A DNA stretch of 64,000 nucleotides, taken from NCBI GenBank assembly GCA_003254905.1, contig QANU01108967.1:1-64000 (forward strand), given 5' to 3'. The DNA is from Nissolia schottii. Its lineage: Eukaryota; Streptophyta; Magnoliopsida; Fabales; Fabaceae. This document shows, one piece after another, positions 20,705 through 33,081 of the stretch. Positions within the stretch are counted from its first letter, which is position 1, and each line of letters opens with the position of its first letter. The notes under the pieces were generated by a model that did not search any database, was not told where the DNA came from, and saw only the letters and a list, made by a program, of their open reading frames with translations. The translations under genes were made by a program, and so were the position numbers.

Positions 20705-22384
20705 AGTTATATTTTTCTCCGTAACCTTAAAACCTAACAACTTTGCCAACTCCGGTAATCTTTGGAAGATGTATAACCCCTCCTCAGAATATCAGTGCCA
20801 ATTAATCTTTGTGGAGGCTCTTCATTTTCAACTTTGTTCTTTCGAAATCCATACTTATTGTTCTTAAATTTGTACCTGAGTTCCAAGAATACCCTGTGGT
20901 AATCAAATTAGGATTGTTTTCCTCCGTACAGCAACCGGAATGCTTTAGTATCTTCCACACAAATTAGACAGGCTAAAGTTTCATGTGGCATCCATCCATA
21001 CAATATTCCATAAGCAGGAAAATCGTTAATAGTCCATATCAAAGATGCCCTCAATACAAAATTCTGCTTCCTGGACACATCCTACGTAAGCACACTTGGA
21101 TTCCATAATTGGTTCAATTCATCTATCAAAAGCTAAAGAAAAAGATCAATCTTTGCTTTAGGGTTGCTCGGGCTGGAGATTACACAAGATAAGAACAAAA
21201 AGGGTCTTTCATGCACATCTTAGGCAGTAGATTGTACGGTGTAACGATTATTGGCCAATATGAGTAAGGCTTGCTAAAATGATTGTTAAGATTAAACCAA
21301 TCAGAATAAAACTCTAATCTCACATTTCAAGGTTTTACCGCGAAGCTGGGGTAAACTCTGTCAAAGTATTTCCACGCTTCACCATGAGAAAGGTGAGTCA
21401 TGCGACCATCGTTTCTTCTATTCTCAATATGTCATCTCATGTGTGGTGTCGAGCTCATTGATGCAAATAACCTCTTAAGTCTTGGAATTAAAGGTAAGTA
21501 ATGCATTCGTTAAAAGGAACATCCTTATATCTCCCAAGACCTACNAGTTATGTTTTTCTCCGTAACCTTAAAACCTAACAACTTTGCCAACTCCAGTAAT
21601 CTTTAGAAGATGTATAACCCTCCTCAGAATCTCAGTGTCAATTAATCTTTGTAGAGGCTCTTCATTTTCAACTTTGTTCTTTCGAAATCCATACTTATTG
21701 TTCTTAAATGTGTACCCGGGTTCCAAGAATACCCTGAGGTAATCAAATTAGGATTGTTTTCCTCCGTACAGTAGCTAGAATGCTTTAGTGTCTTCCACAC
21801 AAATTAGACAGGCGAAAGTTCCATGTGTCATCCATCCATACAATATTCCATAAGCAAAAAAATCATTAATAGTCCATATCAAAGATGCCCTCAATACAAA
21901 ATTCTGCTTCCTGGACACATCCTACATAAGCACACTTGGATTCCACAATTGGTTCAATTTATCTATCAAAAGCTAAAGAAAAAGATCAATCTTTGCTTTA
22001 GGGTTGCTCGGGCTGGGGATTACACAAGATACGAACAGAAAAGGGTCTTTCATGCACATCTTAGGCAGTAGATTGTACGGTGTAACGATTATTGGCCAAC
22101 ATGAGTAAGGCTTGCTAAAATGATTGTTAGGATTAAACCAATCAGAATAAAACTCTAATCTCACATTTCAAGGTTTTACCGCGAAGTTGGGGTAAACTTG
22201 TCAAAGTGTTTCCACGCTTCACTATGAGAAAGGTGATTCATGCGACCATCGTTTCTTCTATTCTCAATATGGCATCTCATGTTCAGTGCTGAGCTCATTG
22301 ATGCAAATAACCTCTTAAGTCTTGGAATTAAAGGTAAGTAATGCATTCGTTAAAAGGAACATCCATATATCTCCGAAGACCTAC
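20705..22384. repeat. About 840-bp direct repeat across a gap (probable contig overlap)
   Basis: 20705-21544 and 21546-22384 are near-identical direct copies, roughly 95% by eye, with scattered substitutions and single-base indels. The first ends exactly at the N and the second begins exactly after it. The sequence is TNP2-like. Confidence 0.85.
21545..21545. other. Assembly gap (single N)
   Basis: It separates the two copies of an about 840-base direct repeat. Confidence 0.95.
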
Positions 22385-23043
22385 TCTTCTCGGCTTAAAC
22401 CTATCGGCACCACAAAATTTGCATTGACTGGCTGCATCTTCATTATAATACAACATACAGTTTGATCGACAATAGTCAATATGAAAGACCTTAAGCCAAG
22501 TTTAGAAAATACTTTCTTAGTTTGATAAAAGCTTGTTGAAATTTTATTTTCTGATGGTGTTAGCACTTTAATGAAGTCAAGCCACTGATCGAACGATCTC
22601 TCACTTTGATTAGTGTCTGAATTCATAGTCAACATCCTAGCTGCCATAAATAATCTTGAATGAACAGATCCTTCCTACACCGGATTATTTACTTCCTCTA
22701 ACAAGCTATAGAAATTTTTGGCATCTGGGTTAGGTTCCTCACGTAGTAATTTTTCATTGTGCATATCAAAGTCACCTCCAAAAGCATCGTTAACCATTTG
22801 TGAATATCTATCATCATTAACTATTTCCGGTTCATCAACACAAGCCTGGCTTGAACTCTCCACTTCATACTGACAACTGCTGAACTCATTTACACCAATG
22901 ACGTGCACTTCTCTGTGGTCTACCCATATACAATAATACGGCTCAAACTCATTCTTGTAAAGATGAACTCTAATCTGTTCAACATCCAATATCTTACACC
23001 GCTTGCACGAAAAACACGGACATCTAACTCTTTGCTCTGTCAA

Positions 23044-24906
23044 ACAGATCAGTCGATTTAATTATTTGACAAAATTAGTCCACGCCCTCAAAACATTCTG
23101 CCTTTATCACTCATTGATTCTCATAGTATTTATCATACATCCAAAATCTGTTTAATGGAATCATGTTTGCAAAAATCCTACAAGCATATTACATTAACCG
23201 ACTTGAATTTAATGATCTTAGTTTAATTTCCTTATTGCAAGATACATTATTAATTGCACACAATTATTCCTAAACCGCTCTAAAAGAAATTCCTTCCAAT
23301 CTCCGCAAACAACATGTAATCACCGTTGCTAGCACAACAACTCAAACAAGTTCAGAAAGAAATGTAAAGCTTTCCTTCCCCCCAGTCCAGCCATACAACT
23401 CTAGTCCTACAAATCTATCCTAAGAAAATAAGTCTCTATCCTATGTAAGTTCATATATACATACCTAATTGTCATTAAAAACTTGAGTGACTCCTTCAAT
23501 CCGCAAAATGAATAACTCCTTCAATCTCCTAAATAAACATATCACCACACAAAAAAATCGATTAGAAATTAACATTATTTATGAAATTGAATGAATTAAA
23601 AAGAGAATAGTAATTATGTAATGACCTAGTAAGTAGTGGTGGTTGCAACAGGTGGTGGTGGTGCTGGAGGTGGTTGTGGCAGGAGGTGTTCATGTTGGTG
23701 GAAATGGTAATGGTGGTGGAAGAGGTGTGGTGATGATGGTGTATATGTGTGAGGGGTTGTTGAGATGGTAGAAGAGTTTTGGGAAGTGGTGGTGGTAGCA
23801 ATGTAGTGGTGTTGGCTGTGTGATGGCTAGGATATGATGTTGGTGGTGGAGGAAGGAGGAGAGGAAAGGAGAAGAGAAAGAAGAAATGTTGGAAATGGTG
23901 TGGTGGCTGAGTGAAATTCGACTAAGTTAATTTTCAGAACATTACCATTGGATATATCCAACGGTAACTAGAAACAGTTTGACTGTGATCACTTAATTGA
24001 AACGTATCATTTAATTTAATGGATTACCGTCAGATTTTTTAAACATTTTTTATGGTACAAAAAATAGGCGTGACAATTTCGATAAAGATTCACTTTTGTT
24101 ACCGTTGGGCATAACCGACGGTAATGCCTACACCATTTAGGGCTTTAAGATTTAGGATTTAGAGTAGTTACCGTTAAATTTTAATGACAATAATTTCATT
24201 TGCAATCACCGTTAGCTAAATCTGATAGTAATACCCTAAACCCTTCAGGGTTTAGGTTTAGGGCTTTGACCTAAACCATATACCCTAACATTACTATCAG
24301 TTATTACTGACGGTAATACATAAGAACCTAATAATTTATTAATTAATATTTATTATTTATGAATTATTATTTATTAAGTCTATTAATTAATTTATTTTGT
24401 TAATTATTAACTAAAATTAAGGGTGTACTATTTGTTAATACTATTAATTAATTAATTTTATTAATTATTAACTAAAATTAAGTGTATACTAATTGTTAAC
24501 CCTATTAACTAATTTATTTTATTAATTATTAACTAAACCTAAAGCATATACTAATTGTTAAGTTTATTAATTAATTTATTTTATTAAATGTTAACTAAAA
24601 TTATACGTATACTAATTTTTAAGTCAATTAATTTATTTCTTTTATTAGTTGTTAACTAAAATTAAGCTATACTAATTGTTAAGCGTATTAGTTAATTTAT
24701 TAATTTATTAAGTGCATTTATTATTTATTTATTAATTAATAAAATTCAATTACATATACCATCAAAAGGAAATAAAAATTAAAATAAGGAACAAATTTAT
24801 TAAAACACGAATAATAAAACTAATTAAAACAAGACTAACAAGTTCAAAATCAAAATAAACTTAAAAATACATAAAATATTTTGAAAAAAAACAACAATAA
24901 TAAAAT
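23044..24906. other. Non-coding interior of the CACTA element
   Basis: This holds a GGT/TGG-rich stretch (about 23630-23900), a cluster of CCGTCAG/ACGGTAA subterminal-type words (about 23940-24320) and a long AT-rich region (24330-24900) built from about 60-base imperfect repeats of the type AATTGTTAAGTNTATTAATTA. No gene is seen. Confidence 0.5.
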
Positions 24907-25808
24907 CTAATCTCCTAGATTCACGACATCATCATCGGAGGCATCATCAGAGGCGGCATCGTCATGGGAAGCATCATTGGAGGAGGACTCGGACATCAGC
25001 AACTCAGGAGGCATGTCACGGGCCGTAATGCTCTCTCCTTGAGCAGATTCGCCAAAGCAAGGCCACAATGCCCTGAGCTTCTCATTGAGCTTTTCCTTGT
25101 CCTTTTTCTTCTTTGCGTTTACATTCTGCAACTCTTGAACCTACTCGTGCCTCATCATCTGCATGTGCAGCTCGTGATTCATTTTGAACAGCCGCTCGTG
25201 GTGCTCGTCATTATCTGGTGTCGGTAATGACCTGGTAGATGCAATAGCTGATCGAGGGTCCCTAGATGTAACTGAGAGCTACGTACCCCAGTTGTCGATG
25301 CGGTTGCAGTTCATACTGCCAATCACATCTAGCCAAACCGCATTCTCATCGACGGGGACTAGCTCGATACCTGGGGGCGCACTCTTAGCCTACTGAGTCT
25401 AAGCAGTCTGAAGTGCCTCATCAAAAGCAACCTACAAAAATAAAAAACTTAGCAATCATTAATATAAGAAATTAAAATAGTAAGGAAAAATTATAATTAT
25501 ATAATGAATGTAAAAATTACTTACGGTGGTTTGCTGGGAGCGCGCGTCGACCCACCAAGACTTGTCCGCCTTCGTCGTGTGGGTCTCGCAAAAGAACTCC
25601 GCCTCAGTCAGCTCCCGACCCATCTGTCAACGCTGCATATTTAATTGTTTAAATTTATATAAATTATATACTTCATATTTAAATAAAAAATTGAAGTAAA
25701 ACAACTAATAATTATAAAAAAAATAAAGGCAAGCGTAATTACCATCCTGAGGCGTGCGGAGGGCAAGCTCACAGACCCTCTAGTGTGCACGTTGCCCCCG
25801 ACCCTATG

Positions 25809-27650
25809 TGTCACACCCCAACTTAGGGACGTGACTGGCATACAAGGGACTAGTTTCCTTACAGAAGCCTCTGGAACGCTTTTCGTAAAACCATGCACTT
25901 TAAAAATAAATAACGTTTCTTATTCTGAATAAACATAAACTCTTTTAAATTAAACATAACTATACATCATAAAACACGCGACTGGTAAGAGGATCCTGCC
26001 TGTATACGATTGGAGCACTCTATGGGTAGCTTCACGTGAAGGTGAACTGCTGACTCTTGGATTCTGGTGTCGCTACACTGACCATAAACTCCATGCTCTG
26101 TTACAATGCTACGTAACTTGTAACTGGAGAGGGGTGGGCAGTGAGAACTCTGGGGAGAGTCTTAGCGAGAGGTCGTCCGTACGGCGACATGGAACACTTC
26201 GAAAAAACCATGGCATGCAGATGCAATACATAATATATAACAAGCATAAAACATTTCTATAATAATAACTAATAGTACGTAAAACATTTGAAAACATAAT
26301 TCAGTTGAGAGTTCTCTAGATAGACGTTCCAAGCATTACGATTTAGTTGTTCTTGAAATGTCCAGGCTTTACGGTCTTGCCCTAATCTACATGACATGAT
26401 ACATGACATCGGGCATCACGGGCTGCCAGGTTCGGGCTTTACGGTCTTGCCCTTAATCCACATGAATCCTATTCTATTTTACGATCGTGCAAGGTATACA
26501 AGGGTCAACGTAAGCTATTGCTGACTTACACTTTTATCCTAGATACACTCCCACAAAAACAATTTCAAATACATAACATAACATTAAAATATAATCCTTT
26601 AATTGATAACATAACATGACTTAATATTTTTAAGTGTTTTATCTTGGAAAAATAAAGGTAGACTAAGATCTCATGCTTAGGGAGGTTCCCAAGTAAGAGA
26701 GGTGCGTCACAATGAACATCTTAAGTACCAAGTCATGTCCTTAGCCAGAACCTTTCTTTAACATAAGTCTTCGCCCACCAGAATCTTTTCTTAACCATGA
26801 TATTTTATTAAAAGGTTTAACTAAACATTATGAATATCTATATCACTTAATACTATTCATACACATGCAACATGACTTTATTAATGCAATAAAACATGTG
26901 GTGCCATGTAATTTTAAAATAGTTTCATGATTTTCTAAAATGACTTCGTAAATATCTACTTCATAAATAAAGAGTTTCTAACTAAATAATCATGAGAAAA
27001 TAACTAATTAAATAAAAGAATAACTAACTTCATAAATACATAAATAAAATAATAAATTTTACCTCCTAGGATTTTATAAAACATGCATAAATAAAATAAT
27101 TCTAAAATAAATAAGTTTAAAATAAATACATGGTCTAAAATAGACAGTGAAGAAAGCCATTCAAATAAGTTTAAAATAAATACATGGTCTAAAATAGACC
27201 GTGAAGAAAGCCATTCACCTTAACATGGCTAATCACTAAAGAGTTATAAGCTGAGAGCTCCTGACACCCTACGTGGAAGCACTGATTCCCCATGAACGGA
27301 AGACGAGGGGGAGAAAAGAAATAAAAGATAATTAGAGTGAAAAGTCTCACAAAAGTGTCACCTTTCAAGCTCTAGAGTGAATTAGCAAGTCTAAACACTC
27401 ACGGGAAGAATCTATATATAGGGGAGGAGGAGACCCCCTTCTATAGCTGCAAACGATGTGGGACTAATTCACCGACGTGCTGCAAAGCTCCGTAGGCGCT
27501 ATAGCACGCCTACACATTGTGCCGCTATAGCGCGCCCAATATCCTACAGTGTGCTGGTTTTCCTGCCTCGCGTCTCATGTGAGATGAGACCCACGTCTCG
27601 CGCGAGACGTGCCCCCCCATTTTTTTTTATATCTTCTAAGGGTCGTTACA
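25809..27650 (-). mobile_element. 1842-bp solo LTR of a gypsy-like element
   Basis: The minus strand begins TGTAACGACCC and ends GGTGTGACA, canonical TG...CA ends. The flanks are CTATG (25804-25808) and CTGTG (27651-27655), a 5-bp target duplication with one mismatch. There is no coding sequence inside, which fits a solo LTR left by LTR-LTR recombination. A related fragment in inverse orientation lies at 60141-60964. It interrupts the CACTA ORF1 remnant. A 54-base tandem duplication occurs at 27109-27216. The superfamily is inferred from LTR length and general look only. Confidence 0.75.
27109..27216. repeat. 54-bp tandem duplication inside the solo LTR
   Basis: 27109-27162 and 27163-27216 are head-to-tail copies differing at one base (TAGACAGTG versus TAGACCGTG). 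Confidence 0.85.
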
Positions 27651-28551
27651 CTGTGTTCGAGAATGCTTAGAGTTCTCAGACTGTGTCTTAAACTCGTCTG
27701 AGGTTCAATAAGCATTTAGCTCAGCAAGCTGCTGAAGGGTCAACCAGTCCGGGTCTTTGTCCTTACCCAAGCTAATGTCCCCCAACAGCTGCTGGAGAGG
27801 CCTATTCGCCCTATAATTGAATGTCTTCTTCATGCCGGCTTCTTCAGAAGGATCATACTAAAATTATCTTGAAAATATAAACAAGAAAATATTATTAATT
27901 AATTAAATAAACAATTTAATTTAAGCCTAACTTATTATTTAAAAAAAATTACTAATAGTTATGAATTTCCTTCCAAATGTTGAAGAGGCGTTCCTTCTCT
28001 TCACTGCTATACTCTTGCCATTTACGGATGACTCTGGTGTAGCATTTCTTCATGGGAATCCACCTATACAAACATGATTAACAATATTATTAATATTACA
28101 AAAATTAAATAAATAGAAAGTAAAAACTAAAACAAAAATAATTTCCAAAACTTACCCACTATTGTTCTTGTCAAGTCGGGTAGTGACTTTCCCTCGGTGT
28201 GTGGTGATCCTTGAGACTGGGTGCCATTGAGAGTCTCCGGTTGTGGCAGGTGTGTTGATGGAGGAGGAGGTGGAGTAGCCTGCTCGGCGTAGCTCCTAAA
28301 CCTCCCTGCTTGTGATGACGACAGAGGCAGGAAGCTTAATGCGGGAACATCACCTGACTCCAGAGTCTGGTCCTATCTGACAACCTCCCCAAATCCTAGG
28401 GTTGGTATGAAACCATCCCCCCCACGGCAGGGCTCGAGGACACCAGCGTGTTGCTCGACGTCAACCCCAAGCCCCTGCCCTTTCCCCTGCTACCGTGCCT
28501 AGCATATGCGGGATAGTAGTCAGAGACCTGTCTTTTCCCTTTGTCGGCCAT

Positions 28552-29368
28552 ACTAAAAATAAAAAAATAAATTAAAATATTCAAAAATAAAATATAAAAG
28601 TAAGAACTAAAATATATTAAACTATTAACCCAAAAATTTTATTAATTATAATTTTTTTTAATGGTAATGATACTTGAATAATAAAATTATCAATAAAAAT
28701 GGATAATGTATAAAAATATAATAATATGTGATTTTACATGTAAAATTCATGTGCACTCACATATAATTATAATTTTTATTCAATGTTCACTTTATTTAAT
28801 TAATTTTATTGATGAAGTAGCATTATCCTATTTATAATCTCTTAACTTGCTATTATTATTTTCCTTTTCTATCTAACTAAGTACTACCATACAATACAAT
28901 AAGTCATAACCACGTAATTAATTTCCACGCTCCTTTCTTTTTTTCTTTTCTCTCTTCTCCCCTCACTCTTCCTTTATCTTTTTCTGCTTTGTTCTTTTTC
29001 TTCTTTTGTTCAGTTTTCTAGTTCCTGTTTCGATTTATCACATACACTAAAAAAGTACTAATCTAAACAACCTAACAAACTTATTTTAACATACACAACC
29101 TAATTCACACAATTATTCTAGTAACCAAACATAATTATTTATATTTAACAACTAAAAAAAATTAGAACCTAATCTAACAACCTATTCTAATATTAATCTA
29201 ACAACCTAACATAATTTTAACATAATCTAAACCTAACATAATATTAACTAAAATTAATCTAATAACATAACAAATTTAATAACATAAAAAATTTAAATAA
29301 AATAAATTAACAAAAAAACTAATTTGAATTATTTCTAGTAATGGGTGGCGGTGGTAGCGGCGGTGGCG
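28552..29368. other. CACTA interior or 5' leader, no gene seen
   Basis: AT-rich DNA between the ORF1 remnant and the copia insertion. The 29341-29373 edge is GGT/GGC-rich and continues on the far side of the copia element at 34812. Confidence 0.45.
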
Positions 29369-29373
29369 ACGGA
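29369..29373. repeat. Target site duplication ACGGA (left)
   Basis: It is identical to 34807-34811 and directly abuts the copia LTRs. Confidence 0.9.
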
Positions 29374-29669
29374 TGTAAGAAATCATGGCTGAGTAAATTG
29401 AGCACCCATGAATCTCAGAATGAGAGACAGAAGCACGAGAAAGGGAAGTGCAGTAGCAGCAAGAAAGTGGAGAAGAAAGAATAGTTTCATTGAATGAAGA
29501 GTTAATTACAAATAGGTGGCTAACCGGGAATTTATAGATGAATATAGCCAGTTACAATCGGTAACTAACTATGGCTAATATATCTAGAACATTAATAGCT
29601 AGAATCATTAATTAATTATCATTGACTTGAAGAGCAAGAAAAACTAATTTTCTTTGCTCTTGTCTAATA
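29374..29669 (-). repeat. 3' LTR of the copia element
   Basis: 296 bases, matching 34511-34806 except at one base near 29499 (GTTAATTAC versus GTTAGTTAC). A TATA-like TATAAAT lies on the minus strand at about 29531-29537. Confidence 0.95.
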
Positions 29670-29678
29670 CCCCCCCGC
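29670..29678 (-). other. Polypurine tract of the copia element
   Basis: The minus strand reads GCGGGGGGG directly before the 3' LTR. This is the expected primer position for plus-strand DNA synthesis. Confidence 0.8.
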
Positions 29679-32600
29679 AAACTTGACCGTACAAATCCCG
29701 GAGGCCAAGTTTGGCAACCATTCGACCAAAATGGCTAGGCTGCAGGGGCTTGGTTAGTATGCCGGCAGTTTGCTCTTGTGAAGAAATAGGAAGTAAATGA
29801 ATCAAGCCCGAGGCAATCTTGTCTCGAACACTATGACAGTCCATGTCAATGTGTTTGGTTCTTTCATGAAAAACAGGATTGCTAGCAATGTGAACAGCAG
29901 ACTTGCTATCACAAAATAGGGGAGCAGGTTGAGATAGAGGGTGTTGGAGATCAGACAGCAAGTATGAGAGCCATTGTGCCTCACAACCAGCAGCTGCCAT
30001 GGCACGGTATTCTGCCTCAGAGGAGCTACGAGAGACAGTGGCCTGCTTCTTACTTTTCCAAGATACAATAGCATCACCTATAAAAAAACAGAAACCTGAA
30101 ATTGATCTTCTGGTGTCAATGCAAGCACCCCAGTCAGCATCGGTGAAGCCAGAAAGCTTTTTGTTAGATGAAGAGGGAAAGAACAGTCCGAGAGCAGGGG
30201 CTTTCTTAACATACTTGAGCAGTTTCATTGCTGCCTGTTGATGCTCAATCATGGGGGTGGCAATAAATTGGCTCAGCTGATGGACAGCAAAAGCCAAGTC
30301 AGGTCGGGTGCTGGTTAAATAAATTAACCGACCAATGAGGCGCCTGTAGCTGGTTGGGTCAGTGACAGGAGCAGAGCCTTGCTTCTGGAGTTTTAGAGAG
30401 TAGTCAAAGGGGGAAGAGGCAGGTTTAGCAGCTAACAGCCCTGCATCCTCTAACAATTCCAGAGCATATTTTCTTTGGAAAAGGGCTATGCCCTTGTGGC
30501 TACGGGCTAGTTCCATTCCAAGAAAATATTTTGCATCCCCTAGGTCCTTGATAGTAAATTCTGAATGTAATTGATCCTTGATGGATTGAATTTCATTAAT
30601 GTTATTCCCTGTCAGTAACAGGTCATCTACATAAACAAGAATTGCTGTGAAGGAACAACCGGTGGATTTGGTAAACGAGGAATAATCTGCTTTGGACTGA
30701 GTAAAACCAGCGGCTGATAGGAATGATGTGAGTTTGAAATTCCACTGTCTACTAGCCTGTTTGAGCCCATATAGAGATTTAACCAATTTACAGACCTTGG
30801 ATGACTTGTGAGGAACTTCCAATCCTTGTGGAACCTGCATATACACTTCCTCATGGAGATCCCCATGAAGGAAGGCAGTGTTCACATCCAATTGCTTGAG
30901 GAACCAGTTATTTGCTGCAGCAAGTGCCAGAACAACTCTTATAGTTGTCATTTTTGCCACTGGACTGAAAGTTTCTAAGTAGTCCAGTCCTTCAGTTTGG
31001 TTATACCCTTTTGCAACCAACCTTGCTTTGTGTCTTTCAATGCTACCATCTGATTTGTACTTAACCTTGAACACCCACTTACTTCCTATAGCTTTCTTTC
31101 CAGCAGGTAAATCAGTTAAGACCCATGTGCCATTGTCCTTGAGGGATTGAAGTTCACTTTGTATAGCTTGTTTCTAACAATCATGGATAATAGCACTCTT
31201 GTAACTAGTGGGTTCAGGTTGAGTAGATATGGCTAGGGAAAATCGTTTGTATGATGGGGATAGATTATTATATGTAAGAACATGAGAGATAGGATACTGA
31301 ATGTTGGAGGAGGATTGTAAGACTGAACTTTTGGAGAGGTTGCAATGATACTCTTTTAGATAAGAAGGTGCCTTCTTATCCCTTGAGGATCTTCTCAAAG
31401 GAACAGTGGTTTGGGGCAATGAATCTGCATTATATGTAATGCTTGTTGGAGAATTAGTAATTTCAGAATTTGGCATGTTGGATATATCAGTAAGTGATGC
31501 AGCAGGAGGAAAATTAGTGATGTTTGATGAATTATGAGTAAAATCTGATGATGATGATTGAAAAGCAGGTGTGTGATATATGTTTGAGTGAAAATCATCA
31601 AAGAATGCTGAATTCGTGTTATAAAATACAGTGGCAGAATCTGAAGCAGATATTTCAGTGGCAGGTGCTGAATTATGTAAAACTTTATATGGAAAAATAT
31701 GTTCATAAAATGTGACATGCCTAGACAAGAACACTTCCCTAGAATTAAGATCATAAAGGATGTATCCCTTAGTACCTCTCTTGAACCCAAGAAATACACA
31801 TTGTCTAGCTCTGCTATCTAATTTTCTCCTACCAGCAGATAAGGTAGCAGCATAACACAGTGACCCAAACACTTTAATAAATGAAAGGTCTGGGAGCTGA
31901 TTGTGTAAAATAGTATACGGGGATGTGTTTGATAGACTAGAACTAGGTAACCTATTCAAGAGAAAGGTAGCATGCCCAACAGCATAGTTCCAAAAGCAAG
32001 TTGGAATTTCACTTTGGAACATTAAAGTTCTAGCAATGGCTAGAACACTTTGATGTTTCCTTTCAACAACAGCATTCTGCTGTGGTGTTTCCACACAGGT
32101 TGTTTGATGGATAATGCTAGTTGTATTGTAAAAATTGTGCATAACAAACTCTTGGCCATTGTCACTTCTAATTATTTTGACAGTGGCATTATGCTGAGTT
32201 TGCACCATTTTTACAAAGGATTGTAAAAGAGAGCCTGCTTCAGATTTCATTTTCATGCAAAATAACCAAGTAAATCTTGATTTATCATCAACAATAGTAA
32301 GAAAATATTTATGACCAAGCATTGAAGGGATAGAGAGGGGTCCCCAAATATCAACATGCAAGAGTTCAAAACAATTAGAGGCAAAAGTGGAACTAATAGG
32401 GAAGGGTTTTCTCTTAAATTTGCCAAAATGGCAAGCAGTGCAATGTTCACTTATGTTTTTGCATGATACATCAGAAAATAGTTGCTGCATTATCTGTAAC
32501 TTGGCCTTAGAAGGGTGGCCTAACCGCATATGCCAAATGTCTGAATTAGAATATGAATTAGAAATAGTATAAGCATTCACTAGTGCAGAGACTGAGCTTT

Positions 32601-33081
32601 GACCACTGCTGGTTTGTGTATCAGAAAAAATTGCTTTGGTACGCATTGCATATAGGCCATCAACAAGTTCAGCATTGCCAATCATCCTCAATGAATGCAG
32701 GTCCTGAATTTCACATTTGTCATGAAAAAAGGTAAGTGAGCAGGGTAGTGTAGTAGTTAATTTTGAGACAGAGAGGAGATTGAAATTAAATTGGGGAATG
32801 TACAGCACATTGGTGAGATAGAATTCAGGTGAAAAAATGATAGAACCTGATATGTTGGATGAAATCTTAGTGCCATCAGGTAGGGTGACTTCAATAGGTG
32901 AAACTTGATGGTAGTTGTGAAACATAGATAAGGAATAGCACACATGATCTGTGGCTCCTGTATCTATGATCCATTTGGTGTTTGTTATAGTGCAAGAGAA
33001 AGTGTAGTGGTTACCTGTCTGTGGAAGCTGTGCAGTGGATAGCTGATTGATGGAAGTTGTGGTAGAATTCAATGCCTCGTG

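Larger units (their letters stand above)
20640..23043 (-). pseudogene. CACTA transposase TNP2 remnant
   Basis: Reading from 23043 leftward, the N-terminal cysteine motif (RCPCFSCKRCKILDVEQI, then VHLYKNEFEPYYCIW) matches the Transpos_assoc domain that precedes TNP2. After an in-frame stop at 22675-22677 the frame resumes with FDQWLDFIKVLTPSENK and FYQTKKVFSKLGLR, a typical TNP2 segment. Sequence at 21546-22384, and its near-copy at 20705-21544, carries further TNP2 text: FYSDWFNPNNHFSKPYS, ILYGWMPHETLACLIC, and near 20680 YNWTKKSIF just before the truncation. Several internal stops make it non-functional. Because of the contig overlap this part appears twice. It would have encoded the catalytic transposase. 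Confidence 0.7.
24907..28551 (-). pseudogene. CACTA ORF1 (Transposase_24 / Ptta-like) remnant, split by a solo LTR
   Basis: The start MADKGKRQVSDYYPAYAR lies at 28551. Downstream pieces on the minus strand, across introns and stops, include the basic GSRGKGRGLGL; a WIPMKKCYTRVIRKW-type segment near 28050 (read through the splice region); KKTFNYRANRPLQQLLG near 27800; VHTRGSVSLPSARLRM near 25770; RELTEAEFFCETHT near 25600; and a C-terminal acidic tail (SNDASHDDAASDDASDDDV) ending at 24907. This order matches the plant Ptta/En_Spm protein family (PF03004), encoded alongside TNP2 in CACTA elements. The 1842-base solo LTR sits between RANRP and VHTRG. Several stops are present, so it is not functional. 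Confidence 0.6.

Noticed and set aside
27458..27670. 70-codon plus-strand frame in the solo LTR
   Set aside because: It sits across the LTR border and has no homology; LTRs commonly contain chance frames.
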